Shown piece after piece: positions 48,929-57,338 of a stretch of DNA of 64,000 nucleotides. The DNA lies in NCBI RefSeq assembly GCF_000406105.1, contig NZ_CM001974.1, forward strand, positions 753,685 to 817,684, given 5' to 3'. Each line of letters opens with the position of its first letter. Within the stretch, counting starts at the first letter, position 1. The position numbers were made by a program, and so were the translations under genes. Under the pieces are notes generated by a model that saw only the letters and a list, made by a program, of their open reading frames with translations, was not told where the DNA came from and did no database searches. The DNA is from Dickeya chrysanthemi NCPPB 402 (GTDB lineage Bacteria; Pseudomonadota; Gammaproteobacteria; Enterobacterales; Enterobacteriaceae).

Positions 48929-50365
48929 ATGAGCAAGGTATCAATGACCCTTCCCGAGGGATTTATTCTGGGGGCGGCATCATCCGCCTGGCAGACCGAG
49001 GGGTGGTCGGGCAAGAAAAGCGGGCAGGATTCCTATCTGGACCTGTGGTACAAACGCGATCGTCAGGTGTGGCACAACGGCTACGGCCCGGCGGTCGCCA
49101 CCGATTTCTACAACCGCTACCGCGAAGACGTCGCGTTGATGAAGCAAACCGGGCTGACGCACTTTCGTACCTCCATCAACTGGTCGCGCTTCATGCTGGA
49201 CTATGAAAACGGCGTGGTGGATGAAGAGTACGCCGCTTACATCGACAACCTGATCGACGAACTGCACCGGCAAGGCATCGAACCGATGCTGTGCCTGGAA
49301 CACTATGAATTGCCGGCGGTGCTGTTCGAGAAGTATCAGGGCTGGTCGTCGAAGCAGGTGGTGGAGTGGTTCGTGCAGTATGCCGACGCGGTGTTCGCCC
49401 GCTATGCCGGCAAAGTCAAACGCTGGTTCACCTTTAACGAGCCGATTGTGGTGCAGACCCGCGTCTATCTGGACGCGGTGCGCTACCCTTACCAGCAGGA
49501 CTCCGGCGTCTGGATGCAGTGGAACCACCACAAGAATCTGGCGACCGCCAAAGTGGTGCAACTGTTCCGCGAGAAAGGTTACCACCGCGACGGCGGCAGC
49601 ATCGGGGTGATCCTCAACCCGGAAGTCACCTATCCGCGTTCCAGCGCGGCACACGATGTGGAAGCGGCGCGCCTGTATGACCTGTTCTACAACCGGGTCT
49701 TTCTCGACCCGGCGCTGAAAGGCGAATACCCGGCGGAGCTGCTGGCGCTGCTGGAAAAGCATCAGGTGAAGTGGGATTACACCGAGGAAGAGCTGGCGAT
49801 TATCCGCGCCAATACCGTGGACGAGGTGGGGATCAATCTCTATTACCCGCACCGGGTCAAAGCGCCCAGCCGGGCGTGGAACAGCAATACGCCGTTCCAC
49901 CCGGCCTGGTATTACGAGCATTTCGAGCTGCCTGGCCGCCGGATGAACAAGTCTCGCGGCTGGGAAATCAACCCTCGCATTATTTACGACATGGCGATGC
50001 GCCTGAAGGATGAGTACGGCAACGTGCCCTGGTTTGTGTCGGAAAACGGCATGGGGATTGAAAACGAAGGCCAGTTCAAAGACAGCCGCGGCGTGATACA
50101 GGATGACTACCGCATCGCGTTTATCGCCGAGCATCTTTACTGGACGCTAAAAGCGCGTGAAGACGGAGCCAACTGTCTGGGTTACATGCTGTGGGCGTTT
50201 ACCGACAACGTCTCGCCGATGAACGCCTTTAAAAACCGTTACGGCCTGATTGAAATCGATCTGGAACACGACCGGCAGCGCAGAGCGAAGAAATCAGCCG
50301 GCTGGTTCCGACAAGTACGGGACAGCGGCGTGCTGGCGTTCGAACTGGACGATGAAGAGAAATAG
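48929..50365 (+). CDS. 6-phospho-beta-glucosidase, GH1
   Basis: 478 aa. Hydrolyses the phosphorylated beta-glucoside delivered by the PTS. Acid/base Glu in RWFTFNEPIV and nucleophile Glu in PWFVSENGMG are the two GH1 catalytic signatures; the N-terminal FILGAASSAWQTEG is typical. Located between IIC and IIB. Resembles BglA/AscB-type enzymes, but the first third (SYLDLWYKRDRQVWHNGYGP) looks closer to the Gram-positive-like branch; preferred aglycone unknown. Confidence 0.93.
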   Translation: MSKVSMTLPEGFILGAASSAWQTEGWSGKKSGQDSYLDLWYKRDRQVWHNGYGPAVATDFYNRYREDVALMKQTGLTHFRTSINWSRFMLDYENGVVDEEYAAYIDNLIDELHRQGIEPMLCLEHYELPAVLFEKYQGWSSKQVVEWFVQYADAVFARYAGKVKRWFTFNEPIVVQTRVYLDAVRYPYQQDSGVWMQWNHHKNLATAKVVQLFREKGYHRDGGSIGVILNPEVTYPRSSAAHDVEAARLYDLFYNRVFLDPALKGEYPAELLALLEKHQVKWDYTEEELAIIRANTVDEVGINLYYPHRVKAPSRAWNSNTPFHPAWYYEHFELPGRRMNKSRGWEINPRIIYDMAMRLKDEYGNVPWFVSENGMGIENEGQFKDSRGVIQDDYRIAFIAEHLYWTLKAREDGANCLGYMLWAFTDNVSPMNAFKNRYGLIEIDLEHDRQRRAKKSAGWFRQVRDSGVLAFELDDEEK

Positions 50366-50373
50366 GGGGAAAG

Positions 50374-50691
50374 ATGAAACGGATCGTACTGGCCTGCTCG
50401 GCAGGCATGTCTACCTCGCTGGTGGTCACCAAAATGGAAAAGGAAGCGGCGGCGCGCGGTATGGAATATCAGATTTACGCCATTCCTGAACAAAACCTGC
50501 GGGATGAATTACAGACTTACGGCAATGACATCATCGCGGTGCTGCTGGGGCCGCAGGTGCGGTTCAAGCTGGCGGAAAACAAAAAGCTGACCGACGAGTA
50601 CCACATCCCTATCGCCGTTATCGACTCGGTGGCTTACGGCACCCTGAACGGCGCAAAGGTACTCGATCAGGCGTTGAGTTTGGTAAACTGA
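50374..50691 (+). CDS. PTS lactose/cellobiose family IIB component
   Basis: 105 aa with the phospho-cysteine loop LACSAGMSTSLVV. It receives phosphate from IIA and transfers it to the sugar in IIC. Start follows AGGGGGAAAG. Eight bases after the glucosidase. Confidence 0.94.
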   Translation: MKRIVLACSAGMSTSLVVTKMEKEAAARGMEYQIYAIPEQNLRDELQTYGNDIIAVLLGPQVRFKLAENKKLTDEYHIPIAVIDSVAYGTLNGAKVLDQALSLVN

Positions 50692-50862
50692 GCCCTGATT
50701 GCTGTAAAACGCGGGCCGGTGAGGGAGCCAAATCCGGTTCGCGTTTAGGCTGTGGACCCTGACGAACGCCGGCACGGCGATGACGCAGGGGCTGCCGCCT
50801 GGTATCCGACCCCGCGTCGGGGCAGCAGCAGTGTTCAATTCTCGGCCGTTCAGGGTGGCATT

Positions 50863-51630
50863 GTGGCGAAGGTTGTGGTTCTACAAGACAGAAAGCAATA
50901 CCAGGAAATAGGGGGAGACCTGCGGGAGAAAATCCAGCAGGGGGAGTACCCGGTCGGAGCGCGTCTTCCGCCGGAGCGGAATATTGCGGAAACCTACGGC
51001 GTGAGTCGCACCATCGTGCGTGAAGCGCTGCTGATGCTGGAGCTGGAAGGCACGGTGGATATCCGTCAGGGGTCGGGCGTCTATGTGCTGCGCGTGCCGT
51101 CGGCGGAGGAGCCGTCCCCGAATGCGCAAAACCGCATCGGCGCGTTTGAAATGCTGCAGGCGCGCCAGTTGCTGGAAAGTAATATCGCCGCCTTTGCCGC
51201 CCGCATGGCGACCCGTAATGACATTGATAGTTTGCGGCGTACGCTGGAGCAGGAGCAGGCGGCCATCGCCGCCAACGATTACCGCAGCGATTTCGATAAA
51301 ATCTTTCACTTGCAGGTAGCGGGCGCCACCCAAAACCAGATGCTGTTGGAAACCGTCAGCAATATCTGGTCTTGCCGGGACGAAAGCCCGATCTGGCAAC
51401 AGCTTTACAGCCATGTCGGCAACCACGGTTACCGGCTGAAATGGCTGGCGGACCACCAGACGATACTGGCGGCGCTGCGCCGTCGCGATGTCAGCGGTTC
51501 TTATCAGGCGATGTGGCAGCATCTGGAAAACGTCAAAACCACGCTGATGGAGATTTCCGACGCCGAAGCGCCGGAGTTTGACGGCTACCTGTTCGATTCG
51601 GTGCCGATCTTTCAGGGAAAACTGGTCTGA
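50863..51630 (+). CDS. GntR/FadR family regulator, UxuR/ExuR-like
   Basis: 255 aa (E. coli UxuR 257). Winged helix: ARLPPERNIAETYGVSRTIVREALLMLELEG; FCD domain: FEMLQARQLLESNIAAFAARMA, LRRRDVSGSYQAMWQHLENVK, EFDGYLFDSVP. These last stretches closely follow UxuR/ExuR, yet no hexuronate genes are nearby. Chosen GTG start follows AGGGTGGC; the upstream in-frame part is not family-like. The TTGGTATGCCAA sites near IIA/IIC match the UxuR-type consensus, so it probably controls this PTS cluster. Confidence 0.88.
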   Translation: MAKVVVLQDRKQYQEIGGDLREKIQQGEYPVGARLPPERNIAETYGVSRTIVREALLMLELEGTVDIRQGSGVYVLRVPSAEEPSPNAQNRIGAFEMLQARQLLESNIAAFAARMATRNDIDSLRRTLEQEQAAIAANDYRSDFDKIFHLQVAGATQNQMLLETVSNIWSCRDESPIWQQLYSHVGNHGYRLKWLADHQTILAALRRRDVSGSYQAMWQHLENVKTTLMEISDAEAPEFDGYLFDSVPIFQGKLV

Positions 51631-51632
51631 GC

Positions 51633-52124
51633 ATGACGACGATGGAATCTAAAGCAACGATAGGATCTCCTGTCTCGATAGGTTATCTGGCGGATTACCC
51701 GCATTTCGAGACGCAGGTCGTCGACTGGCTGTGGCAGGCGTTTGGCGACGGGCTGAGCCGGGATTTTTTTGCCACGCTGGTGCACCACAGCATGGACAAG
51801 AGCGCATTGCCGCTGACGTTCGTGGCGCTGGCCGACCATCAACTGGTAGGCACCGTCGGGTTGTGGCGCTGCGATCTGATCAGCCGGCAGGATTTGACCC
51901 CCTGGCTGGCGGCGCTGTATGTGGACGAGCGCTACCGCGATCGCGGTCTGGGGGCGGATCTTCAGCGTTTTGTCATCGAGTTCAGCCGCGAACGCGGTTT
52001 TGACTCTCTCTATCTCTACGCCGGTTTCAGCGGTTACTACGAACGCCACGGCTGGCGTTACATCGGCGACGCGCCGGAGTACCCCGATAAACAGGTACGG
52101 CTGTACCACCGCGCGTTAAGGTAA
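51633..52124 (+). CDS. GNAT family N-acetyltransferase
   Basis: 163 aa. The acetyl-CoA loop is seen as ALYVDERYRDRGLGADLQRFV, followed by LYLYAGFSGYYERHGWRYIG. Substrate unknown. It starts two bases after the regulator stop, so it belongs to the same transcript. Confidence 0.85.
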   Translation: MTTMESKATIGSPVSIGYLADYPHFETQVVDWLWQAFGDGLSRDFFATLVHHSMDKSALPLTFVALADHQLVGTVGLWRCDLISRQDLTPWLAALYVDERYRDRGLGADLQRFVIEFSRERGFDSLYLYAGFSGYYERHGWRYIGDAPEYPDKQVRLYHRALR

Positions 52125-52473
52125 GTCACACCGTCAAACCGTCACCTTTAGCTAAAGGGGCTTACTCGTACCTGCTGCGTCTTTTTAGATAGGGCCTCTG
52201 AATTTTACGATATCTTGCTTAATTGAATCTTACTCATTCGGTCGAAGCACAAAAACAAGTCGCTATGGTGTTTGGCTTTGGAAGCAATATTCTATCCAGG
52301 ATAACAACCAAAACAGCCACTTATATATGGTCGATGATTGCAATTATATTTAACAATCGATGTCGGTTAGTAAGTGTTTGAATGCAATCTAATTGATTGT
52401 AAATAAATGAGAAAATTGAAAAAAATAGATTTTCTTGTTAGGATGCTAAGGGGCTTTATTGGGGGAGGCTTTT
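52125..52473. other. AT-rich gap before the toxin-antitoxin pair
   Basis: About 350 bases with a clear drop in GC. It holds CCTTTAGCTAAAGG (52145-52158), a short perfect palindrome, and the promoter region of the next gene, but no gene. Confidence 0.5.
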
Positions 52474-53142
52474 ATGAAACTCGAAACTCGTATACGCCAG
52501 TCGATTCAACATCGTCGTGGAGTTGTATTATCTCGTTCTGATCTCGCTCAATTGGGAAGCAAGACCCAAGTTACACATGTATTGAATGTGTTAGTGGAGA
52601 ATGGTGTACTTCTTCGCCTTTCTCCAGGGATTTACGCTAAAGCCAAAAGGGAGGGGAATGATGTAAAAACACAGGGTAGTCTCGATGTTATCATTCGTGA
52701 AGTAGCCGACAAGTTAGGCTTCCCGCTTCACCGAAAAGACTTATCCCTTGCTAAGGAAAATCCCTCTCAAGGTGAGATCATTGTTGAAGTTGATGCGCCA
52801 AGAGTTAAGCGCAAGCTTGTCATCAATGGTAGTACTATTTGTTTTCGTAGTTATAGCCGTAGGTCTTGTATTAAAAATACAGCATTCAAATTGGCAAAGA
52901 CACCTCCGACTAAAGATGTTGCTCGTTACGTATCAGAGCTTGCTCGTTATTACAATGTGTCTTATTGCTACAATGCGATGGATCAATGGGCTGATGCTGT
53001 GACTCGCTTAGCTGGTGATGAAGTGGTACATGATGCCGTCGAAGATCTACTTGTCGCCTTAAAACGTGCGGGAAAAATCACTAAGCAAGAAGTCGCGATA
53101 TTGTCAGTTAATTACTTACGAGAACAAAAACAACGTGTTTGA
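52474..53142 (+). CDS. DUF6088/AbiEi-like antitoxin-type regulator
   Basis: 222 aa. The N-terminal part RGVVLSRSDLAQLGSKTQVTHVLNVLVENGVLLRLSPGIYAKAK is an AbiEi-like winged helix; the rest (HRKDLSLAKENPSQGEI, YCYNAMDQWADAVTRLAGDEVVHDAVEDLLVALKRAG) fits DUF6088. In AbiE systems such proteins repress their operon and neutralise a nucleotidyltransferase. Here the downstream partner is a Fic protein instead. The ATG follows GGGGGAGGCTTTT. AT-rich, likely acquired. It overlaps the Fic start by a few bases. Confidence 0.8.
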   Translation: MKLETRIRQSIQHRRGVVLSRSDLAQLGSKTQVTHVLNVLVENGVLLRLSPGIYAKAKREGNDVKTQGSLDVIIREVADKLGFPLHRKDLSLAKENPSQGEIIVEVDAPRVKRKLVINGSTICFRSYSRRSCIKNTAFKLAKTPPTKDVARYVSELARYYNVSYCYNAMDQWADAVTRLAGDEVVHDAVEDLLVALKRAGKITKQEVAILSVNYLREQKQRV

Positions 53143-53851
53143 TCCGTTTAACGATTTTGAGCAAGCCGGTTATTTACGTAACCATTATGGTGAAAAAGAC
53201 CCGGCAATTGTTCGTCAACTTGAACACACAATGTTTCGTGCTGGTTTAGATGACGCTTTAGCTTACTTAGCGGGAAGAGACGTCCTCTGTTATGAAGATT
53301 TCCTGGAGGTTCATCGGATATTATTCGAAGCATTCTATCCGTGGGCCGGTCAAGACCGTGCAATGACGGCTCCTAATTGTGCGGTATCTAAAGCTGATAC
53401 GATGTTCTGCCATCCTCATGATGCGCGCTTAGCTATTGAGCAGGGCTTGCGTCTTGGACGGAATGCAGAATCGATGCGTCAGCGCCCCGGTGAAGTTATG
53501 GGTTTTTTTGCTTATGGGCATCCATTTCTTGATGGGAATGGACGTACTATGTTGATTATTCACAATGAGCTTTGTCATCGAGCAGGCTTCTCGATTGATT
53601 GGTCTAGAACCAATAAAGTGGATTATTTAACAGCCTTAAGCGCTGAAATTGAATCCCCATCAAAAGGGCTTTTGGATAACTACTTATGTCAGTTTATAGA
53701 TGGCATTCGAGATCGAAAACTTTGGGGTGAATCTATAAATGGTATTCGAGGTTTAGATGGTCAGAGTATAGAAAACTGCGTTGATGGTGAATACACAGAT
53801 ATAGCCGTTGCTCAAAAGTATCGATCATTTGAAATGAATAGAGAGCTGTGA
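53135..53851 (+). CDS. Fic/DOC family protein, likely toxin
   Basis: 238 aa from a GTG that overlaps the end of the antitoxin-like gene by eight bases; a longer in-frame reading begins inside that gene at 53066. The FIC motif is HPFLDGNGRTML (H129): the catalytic His, Asp/Gly/Asn/Gly/Arg core is kept but the last Arg of the canonical HxFx(D/E)GNGRxxR is Leu. Upstream FYPWAGQDRAMTAPN is the usual flap region. Fic enzymes modify proteins with AMP or related groups; a lost second Arg may change the donor or reaction. No clear inhibitory (S/T)xxxE(G/N) helix was seen in the partner. Confidence 0.82.
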   Translation: MFDPFNDFEQAGYLRNHYGEKDPAIVRQLEHTMFRAGLDDALAYLAGRDVLCYEDFLEVHRILFEAFYPWAGQDRAMTAPNCAVSKADTMFCHPHDARLAIEQGLRLGRNAESMRQRPGEVMGFFAYGHPFLDGNGRTMLIIHNELCHRAGFSIDWSRTNKVDYLTALSAEIESPSKGLLDNYLCQFIDGIRDRKLWGESINGIRGLDGQSIENCVDGEYTDIAVAQKYRSFEMNREL

Positions 53852-53942
53852 CGAAAATTTAGGCCTCATACATTAAAACCATATTCATCATAAACCTTGG
53901 GCTGGTTCTGTTTGTACAATTTGAACTTCTGTTTGTTGATCT

Positions 53943-54140
53943 ATTCCCAAAATAATTCGAGTCGCAGGAAGGCGGCAAGAGAGAGAATCCCGATGAGCTT
54001 ACTCAGGTAAGTGATTCGGGTGAACGACAAATCTGCCGGGAGCAGATTTGAACGCTGCTTGCAGCGGCCCGAAGGGCGAGGCCCATTGATGGGCCGAGTC
54101 ACGCAGCCAACGCACCTGCAACTTGAAGTATGACGGGTAT
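53943..54140. repeat. ERIC element with internal hairpin module (198 bp)
   Basis: Ends ATTCCCAAAATAATTCGAGT and CCTGCAACTTGAAGTATGAC frame an ERIC core (GAATCCCGATGAGCTTACTC...GTGATTCGGGTGA). The module at 54028-54095 has hairpins CAAATCTGC-CGGGA-GCAGATTTG, CGCTGC-TT-GCAGCG, GCCC-GAA-GGGC and GGCCCAT-TG-ATGGGCC. The remaining gap 54141-54303 shows no supported gene. Confidence 0.88.
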
Positions 54141-54303
54141 ATTCCCTTTATTTAGTTCCGGCGTAAAGTAGCGTTTCCGACCTGCGGTAATCGTCAGCAT
54201 AGTGGTCACGCTCATCGAAACGGCTAATAACAGGATGGATCGTTGTCAGCAGCATCCCCCTGCAAGATAACACCGCTGTTTGTTAACCTCTCTTGATGCA
54301 TCG

Positions 54304-55314
54304 CTAACGCCCATTGTTCAAACTGGCGACCGAATGTCGGCGGATTAGCGTCGGGTGGAACAGATTGATGGCGTTGGGCAACGGCGTGTCGTTGGCCAAC
54401 GCCAGCGCAATTTGCGCCGCCTGCGTCGCCATGGCGGTAATCGGATAGCGGATGGTGGTCAGGCGTGGGCGCAGATAACGCGACAGCAATACATCATCGA
54501 ATCCGATCAGCGACATATCCCGCGGCACCTCGATGCCGTTATCGCTCAGCACCGCCAGCGCGCCGGCCGCCATTGGGTCGTTGTAGCAGGTTAGCGCGGT
54601 CACCGGACGGCCGCGCTCCAGTAGTGTGATCATCGCTTCCTCGCCGCCGCTTTCATCCGGTTCACCGTAGGCGATCAACTGTTCATCCAGCGTAATGTTG
54701 TGTTCGGCCAGCGCGTCCCGGTAACCTGCCAGACGGTCATCGGCGTCGGAAATGGCGTGGTTGGAGCACAAAATGCCGATTTGGCGATGCCCCTGCAGGA
54801 TCAGATGACGAGTCGCCAGCCAGGCACCGTAGCGGTTATCCAGCGCTACGCAACGTGCTTCATACCCCGGCAGAATGCGGTTAATCAGCACCATGCCCGG
54901 AATCTGTTCCATCAGTTGCGCCAGCTCGTCATCCGGCAGCATCTTGGCGTGCACCACCAATGCCGCGCAGCGATGGCGAATCAGTTGTTCGATGGCCTGA
55001 CGCTCTTTGTGCGCCACATGATACCCATTGCCAATCAACAGAAAGTTGCCGGTACGGTAGGCTTCCTGCTCCACGGCTTTGACCATGGTGCCGAAAAACG
55101 GGTCGGACACGTCGGACACCACCAGCCCCAGTGTTTCGGTGGACTGCTGGGCCAGTGCGCGGGCGTTGGCGTTCGGATGGTATTGCAACTGCTGCATGGC
55201 CTGCAGTACGGCGCTGCGCGCTTGCTCGCTGGCTTTGGGCGAATCGTTGATGACGCGTGATACGGTTGCGACCGACACGCCCGCCAGCCTGGCGACGTCC
55301 TTAATGGTGGCCAT
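54304..55314 (-). CDS. galR: GalR, galactose repressor
   Basis: 336 aa, very close to E. coli GalR: ATIKDVARLAGVSVATVSRV, YHPNANARALAQQ, RHRCAALVVHAKM, GMVLINRILPG, SLIGFDDVLLSRY. Represses galactose transport and catabolism genes and responds to D-galactose. RBS AACAGGAAACCCT. A MITE ends only 20 bases upstream of the start, so the native promoter is displaced. Confidence 0.95.
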   Translation of the reverse strand: MATIKDVARLAGVSVATVSRVINDSPKASEQARSAVLQAMQQLQYHPNANARALAQQSTETLGLVVSDVSDPFFGTMVKAVEQEAYRTGNFLLIGNGYHVAHKERQAIEQLIRHRCAALVVHAKMLPDDELAQLMEQIPGMVLINRILPGYEARCVALDNRYGAWLATRHLILQGHRQIGILCSNHAISDADDRLAGYRDALAEHNITLDEQLIAYGEPDESGGEEAMITLLERGRPVTALTCYNDPMAAGALAVLSDNGIEVPRDMSLIGFDDVLLSRYLRPRLTTIRYPITAMATQAAQIALALANDTPLPNAINLFHPTLIRRHSVASLNNGR

Positions 55315-55334
55315 AGGGTTTCCTGTTGTTCTTA

Positions 55335-55546
55335 GAGCCTATCCCATTAGGGCTATTTCACTGGCCATTTTGGCCCTGGGCAGTGCTCGAAATCCTCACG
55401 TACTATGTGTACGCTCCGGTTTACTCGCTGCGCTCGCCCGTTGGGCCGGACAACGTGCTTTGTCCGTTCAACATGCGTTGCATGTTGTCTCCGCGGCTTC
55501 CCGAGTCCAAACTGGCTGCGCCAATAACGCCTACTGGGATAGGCTC
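55335..55546. mobile_element. MITE (212 bp) with IS5-type target duplication
   Basis: Terminal inverted repeats GAGCCTATCCCATTAGG and GAGCCTATCCCAGTAGG (right end read on the minus strand) differ at one position. The element is flanked by TTA on both sides (55332-55334 and 55547-55549). A three-base TNA duplication is typical of IS1031/IS427-group IS5 elements. It has no transposase gene and would move only with help. The readings across it have no protein family support. Confidence 0.8.
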
Positions 55547-55871
55547 TTAATGTAAAAATGGTGCGCGCAATCAAATGACTGCCTGAGTGTCACGGAATTG
55601 GGCCGTGGCCGCAAGAGGCGGGGATCGCAACTTTCACCGTCGGCGCGCCGTCATGGCTCGTCAGGCGGCAATAGTGGCAAATGTAGCGATGTTTTTTTCC
55701 TCAACTACACATGATGTTGGGGGCAGGGCGACGGCATTCCGGCCAGGCAATCATTGTTTTTCACGGCTTTATTACAGCCAACCCGAGAATTTTACAGTTG
55801 GTTGCACTTCGAGCGTTTATCTTTCGATTCTGCGCTAGTGATTCCGGGTGACTCTCTTTAGAGTAACAAGT

Positions 55872-55962
55872 CCCAGAGGTATTGATGGGTGACAATCGAT
55901 GTGTTCTTCACATTGAACCATTCAAATTTCACCAACCTACGCGGATGCGTAGGTTTTTTTTT
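55872..55962 (+). ncRNA. omrA: OmrA/OmrB-type small RNA
   Basis: Starts CCCAGAGGTATTGAT, the conserved 5' end of E. coli OmrA/OmrB that pairs with outer membrane protein mRNAs. Ends in a terminator ACCTACGC-GGAT-GCGTAGGT with nine T. About 91 nt (E. coli OmrA 88). It lies between galR and aas, the same place as omrA-omrB in E. coli. Only one copy is seen here, so A or B cannot be told apart. OmpR-dependent regulation is expected; an AT-rich TTTTACAGTT block upstream could be involved. The 55551-55871 stretch before it holds no gene. Confidence 0.88.
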
Positions 55963-56084
55963 GCCTGCGCTCCGGTCTGCCGGAAAATAATACGCTGGTT
56001 ACAAATAAAAAAGAAATCCCGCCGCCTGTCGGTAGGCTGATTGACGCTCAATATAGCGAGTGATAATTTTTAACCATTGCATAA

Positions 56085-56113
56085 GGCTTGTTACCGTTCG
56101 GCGGGCAAAACAT
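56085..56113 (+). promoter_or_regulatory. BglG-type antiterminator (RAT) and terminator switch
   Basis: GGCTTGTTACCG...GGGCAAAACAT matches the 29-nt ribonucleic antiterminator of the bgl/arb operons. Its 3' part GGGCAAAAC (56103-56111) is complementary to GTTTTGCCC (56165-56173), so it overlaps a terminator stem, as expected of a BglG-controlled switch. It lies in front of the broken arbG gene. Confidence 0.7.
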
Positions 56114-56196
56114 AAGTGCAGCGACAGTATGAAGTCAATCGACTTTATCGTTTGCTGTATTTAGGTTTTGCCCGTTTCTGTTTTCAGGAGAATGCG

Positions 56197-56565
56197 ATGA
56201 AGATAACTCAGGTCCTGAATAATAATGTGGTCAGCGCGTTCGGCAATATGAAATAAATTACGCAACTGATTTATCAGGTGCAGAATATCGTCAAATATTA
56301 TTTTCAGGTGTCGCTTGATGAAAATGGCTTTATTTATCATCGCTTTATTACCCACCTGAAATTCTTTTCTCAGCGCGTGATGGAAGGTGCCACGCTGGGT
56401 AATGACGACGGCGAGTTATTTATCATGGTGTAGCAACGCTATCAAAAAACGCTGGGCTGTGTCGAAGCCATCAATAGCTTTATCAAAAAGAATTACCAAC
56501 ACACTATGACCAATTCGGAGAAACTGTATCTGACCATTCATATCGATAATATGATTCATCGTCTT
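56197..56565 (+). pseudogene. arbG/bglG-type antiterminator gene, internally deleted
   Basis: MKITQVLNNNVVSAFGNMK followed by a stop is the N-terminal RNA-binding start of BglG/ArbG. The frame then continues with the end of the PRD1/PRD2 region (NGFIYHRFITHLKFFSQRVMEG ... TLGCVEAINSFIKKNYQH ... EKLYLTIHIDNMIHRL) after a large deletion. It has another stop at 56431-56433. About half of a normal 280-residue protein is gone. An ERIC remnant abuts its end. Confidence 0.8.
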
Positions 56566-56611
56566 ACCCAAAATCATTCGAGTTGCCGCCTTCCTGCAAC
56601 TTGACGTATTA
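56565..56611. repeat. Collapsed ERIC remnant
   Basis: TACCCAAAATCATTCGAGTTGC runs straight into CCGCCTTCCTGCAACTTGACGTAT, so the ERIC core is deleted and only the two ends remain. Confidence 0.6.
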
Positions 56612-56633
56612 AGGATATCAATCATTCCGAATA

Positions 56634-56658
56634 GGCTTGTTACTGGCAGCGGCAATTC
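56634..56658 (+). promoter_or_regulatory. Second RAT-like site
   Basis: GGCTTGTTACTGGCAGCGGC resembles the 5' two thirds of the bgl antiterminator. It sits between the arbG and arbF remnants, where bgl-type operons carry their second site. Weaker than the first. Confidence 0.45.
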
Positions 56659-56777
56659 GTCGGAAACGATGCGATATCCGCTGACGCAGGCAAACCCCAG
56701 AGGAACAAGGCGCCACGGTAAATACCGGGCGGTTGTTGCGAAAATCGTAAGGTTTCTTTCTGGAAAGAAGCATTGCT

Positions 56778-57029
56778 ATGTCAGTTAATTATCAGGAAAT
56801 TGCCAGGAATATTGTGACGCTTGTCGGAGACGAGAGTAATATCCGACAGGTTTTTCATTGTATTACCCGCCTGAGTTTTTATTTGCACGAAGCGTAACGT
56901 ATCGAACGTGCCCAACTAAAAGCATTAGATGGGGTAATCGGTATTAATGTGGCCGGCGCGCAGTTTCAGGTGAAAATCGGCAATGACGTAGCGGATTGTC
57001 CAACCGGGGCAGATGGCGGAAGTCGGTGA
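56778..57029 (+). pseudogene. arbF/bglF-type PTS IIB fragment
   Basis: N-terminal IIB domain of a beta-glucoside PTS permease: NYQEIARNIVTLVGDESNI, the phospho-Cys region VFHCITRL, then LKALDGVIGINVAGAQFQVKIGND. One in-frame stop at 56895-56897, and nothing of the IIC and IIA domains remains. With the arbG remnant it marks a deleted arb-type operon. 57030-57338, up to aas, holds no gene. Confidence 0.78.
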
Positions 57030-57338
57030 ACAACTGTCATCTCCTCTCGGGGCGGGACCGTTGCCCGCCCGATCTTGCTGCATCACAGGCCAATGATTCC
57101 AGATGTTTTTTTCCCCTCTCCTGCACGTGTTCCGGCGGTGTTTTCAGCGCTAATGTTGGTGCGGTTTATGGTATGGTGAACCCTTTGGCGGAAAATGGCG
57201 CCGCGGTGTGCGTCATCCCGACGTCGCGGTTATGTCGGCGGCGAAAGTGAACGATCAACGGGAACGAGCGATCATGAACAATCAGCGGCGTGTGGGCCCA
57301 AACCGGACTGAGTTACTGTTTACACATAGGGAGGTGGG

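Noticed and set aside
54148..54255. 36-codon reading downstream of galR on the minus strand
   Set aside because: Too short, no homologue recognised and no clear ribosome site.
55079..55555. Reading across the MITE and the start of galR
   Set aside because: Lies in the MITE and opposite galR; no protein features.
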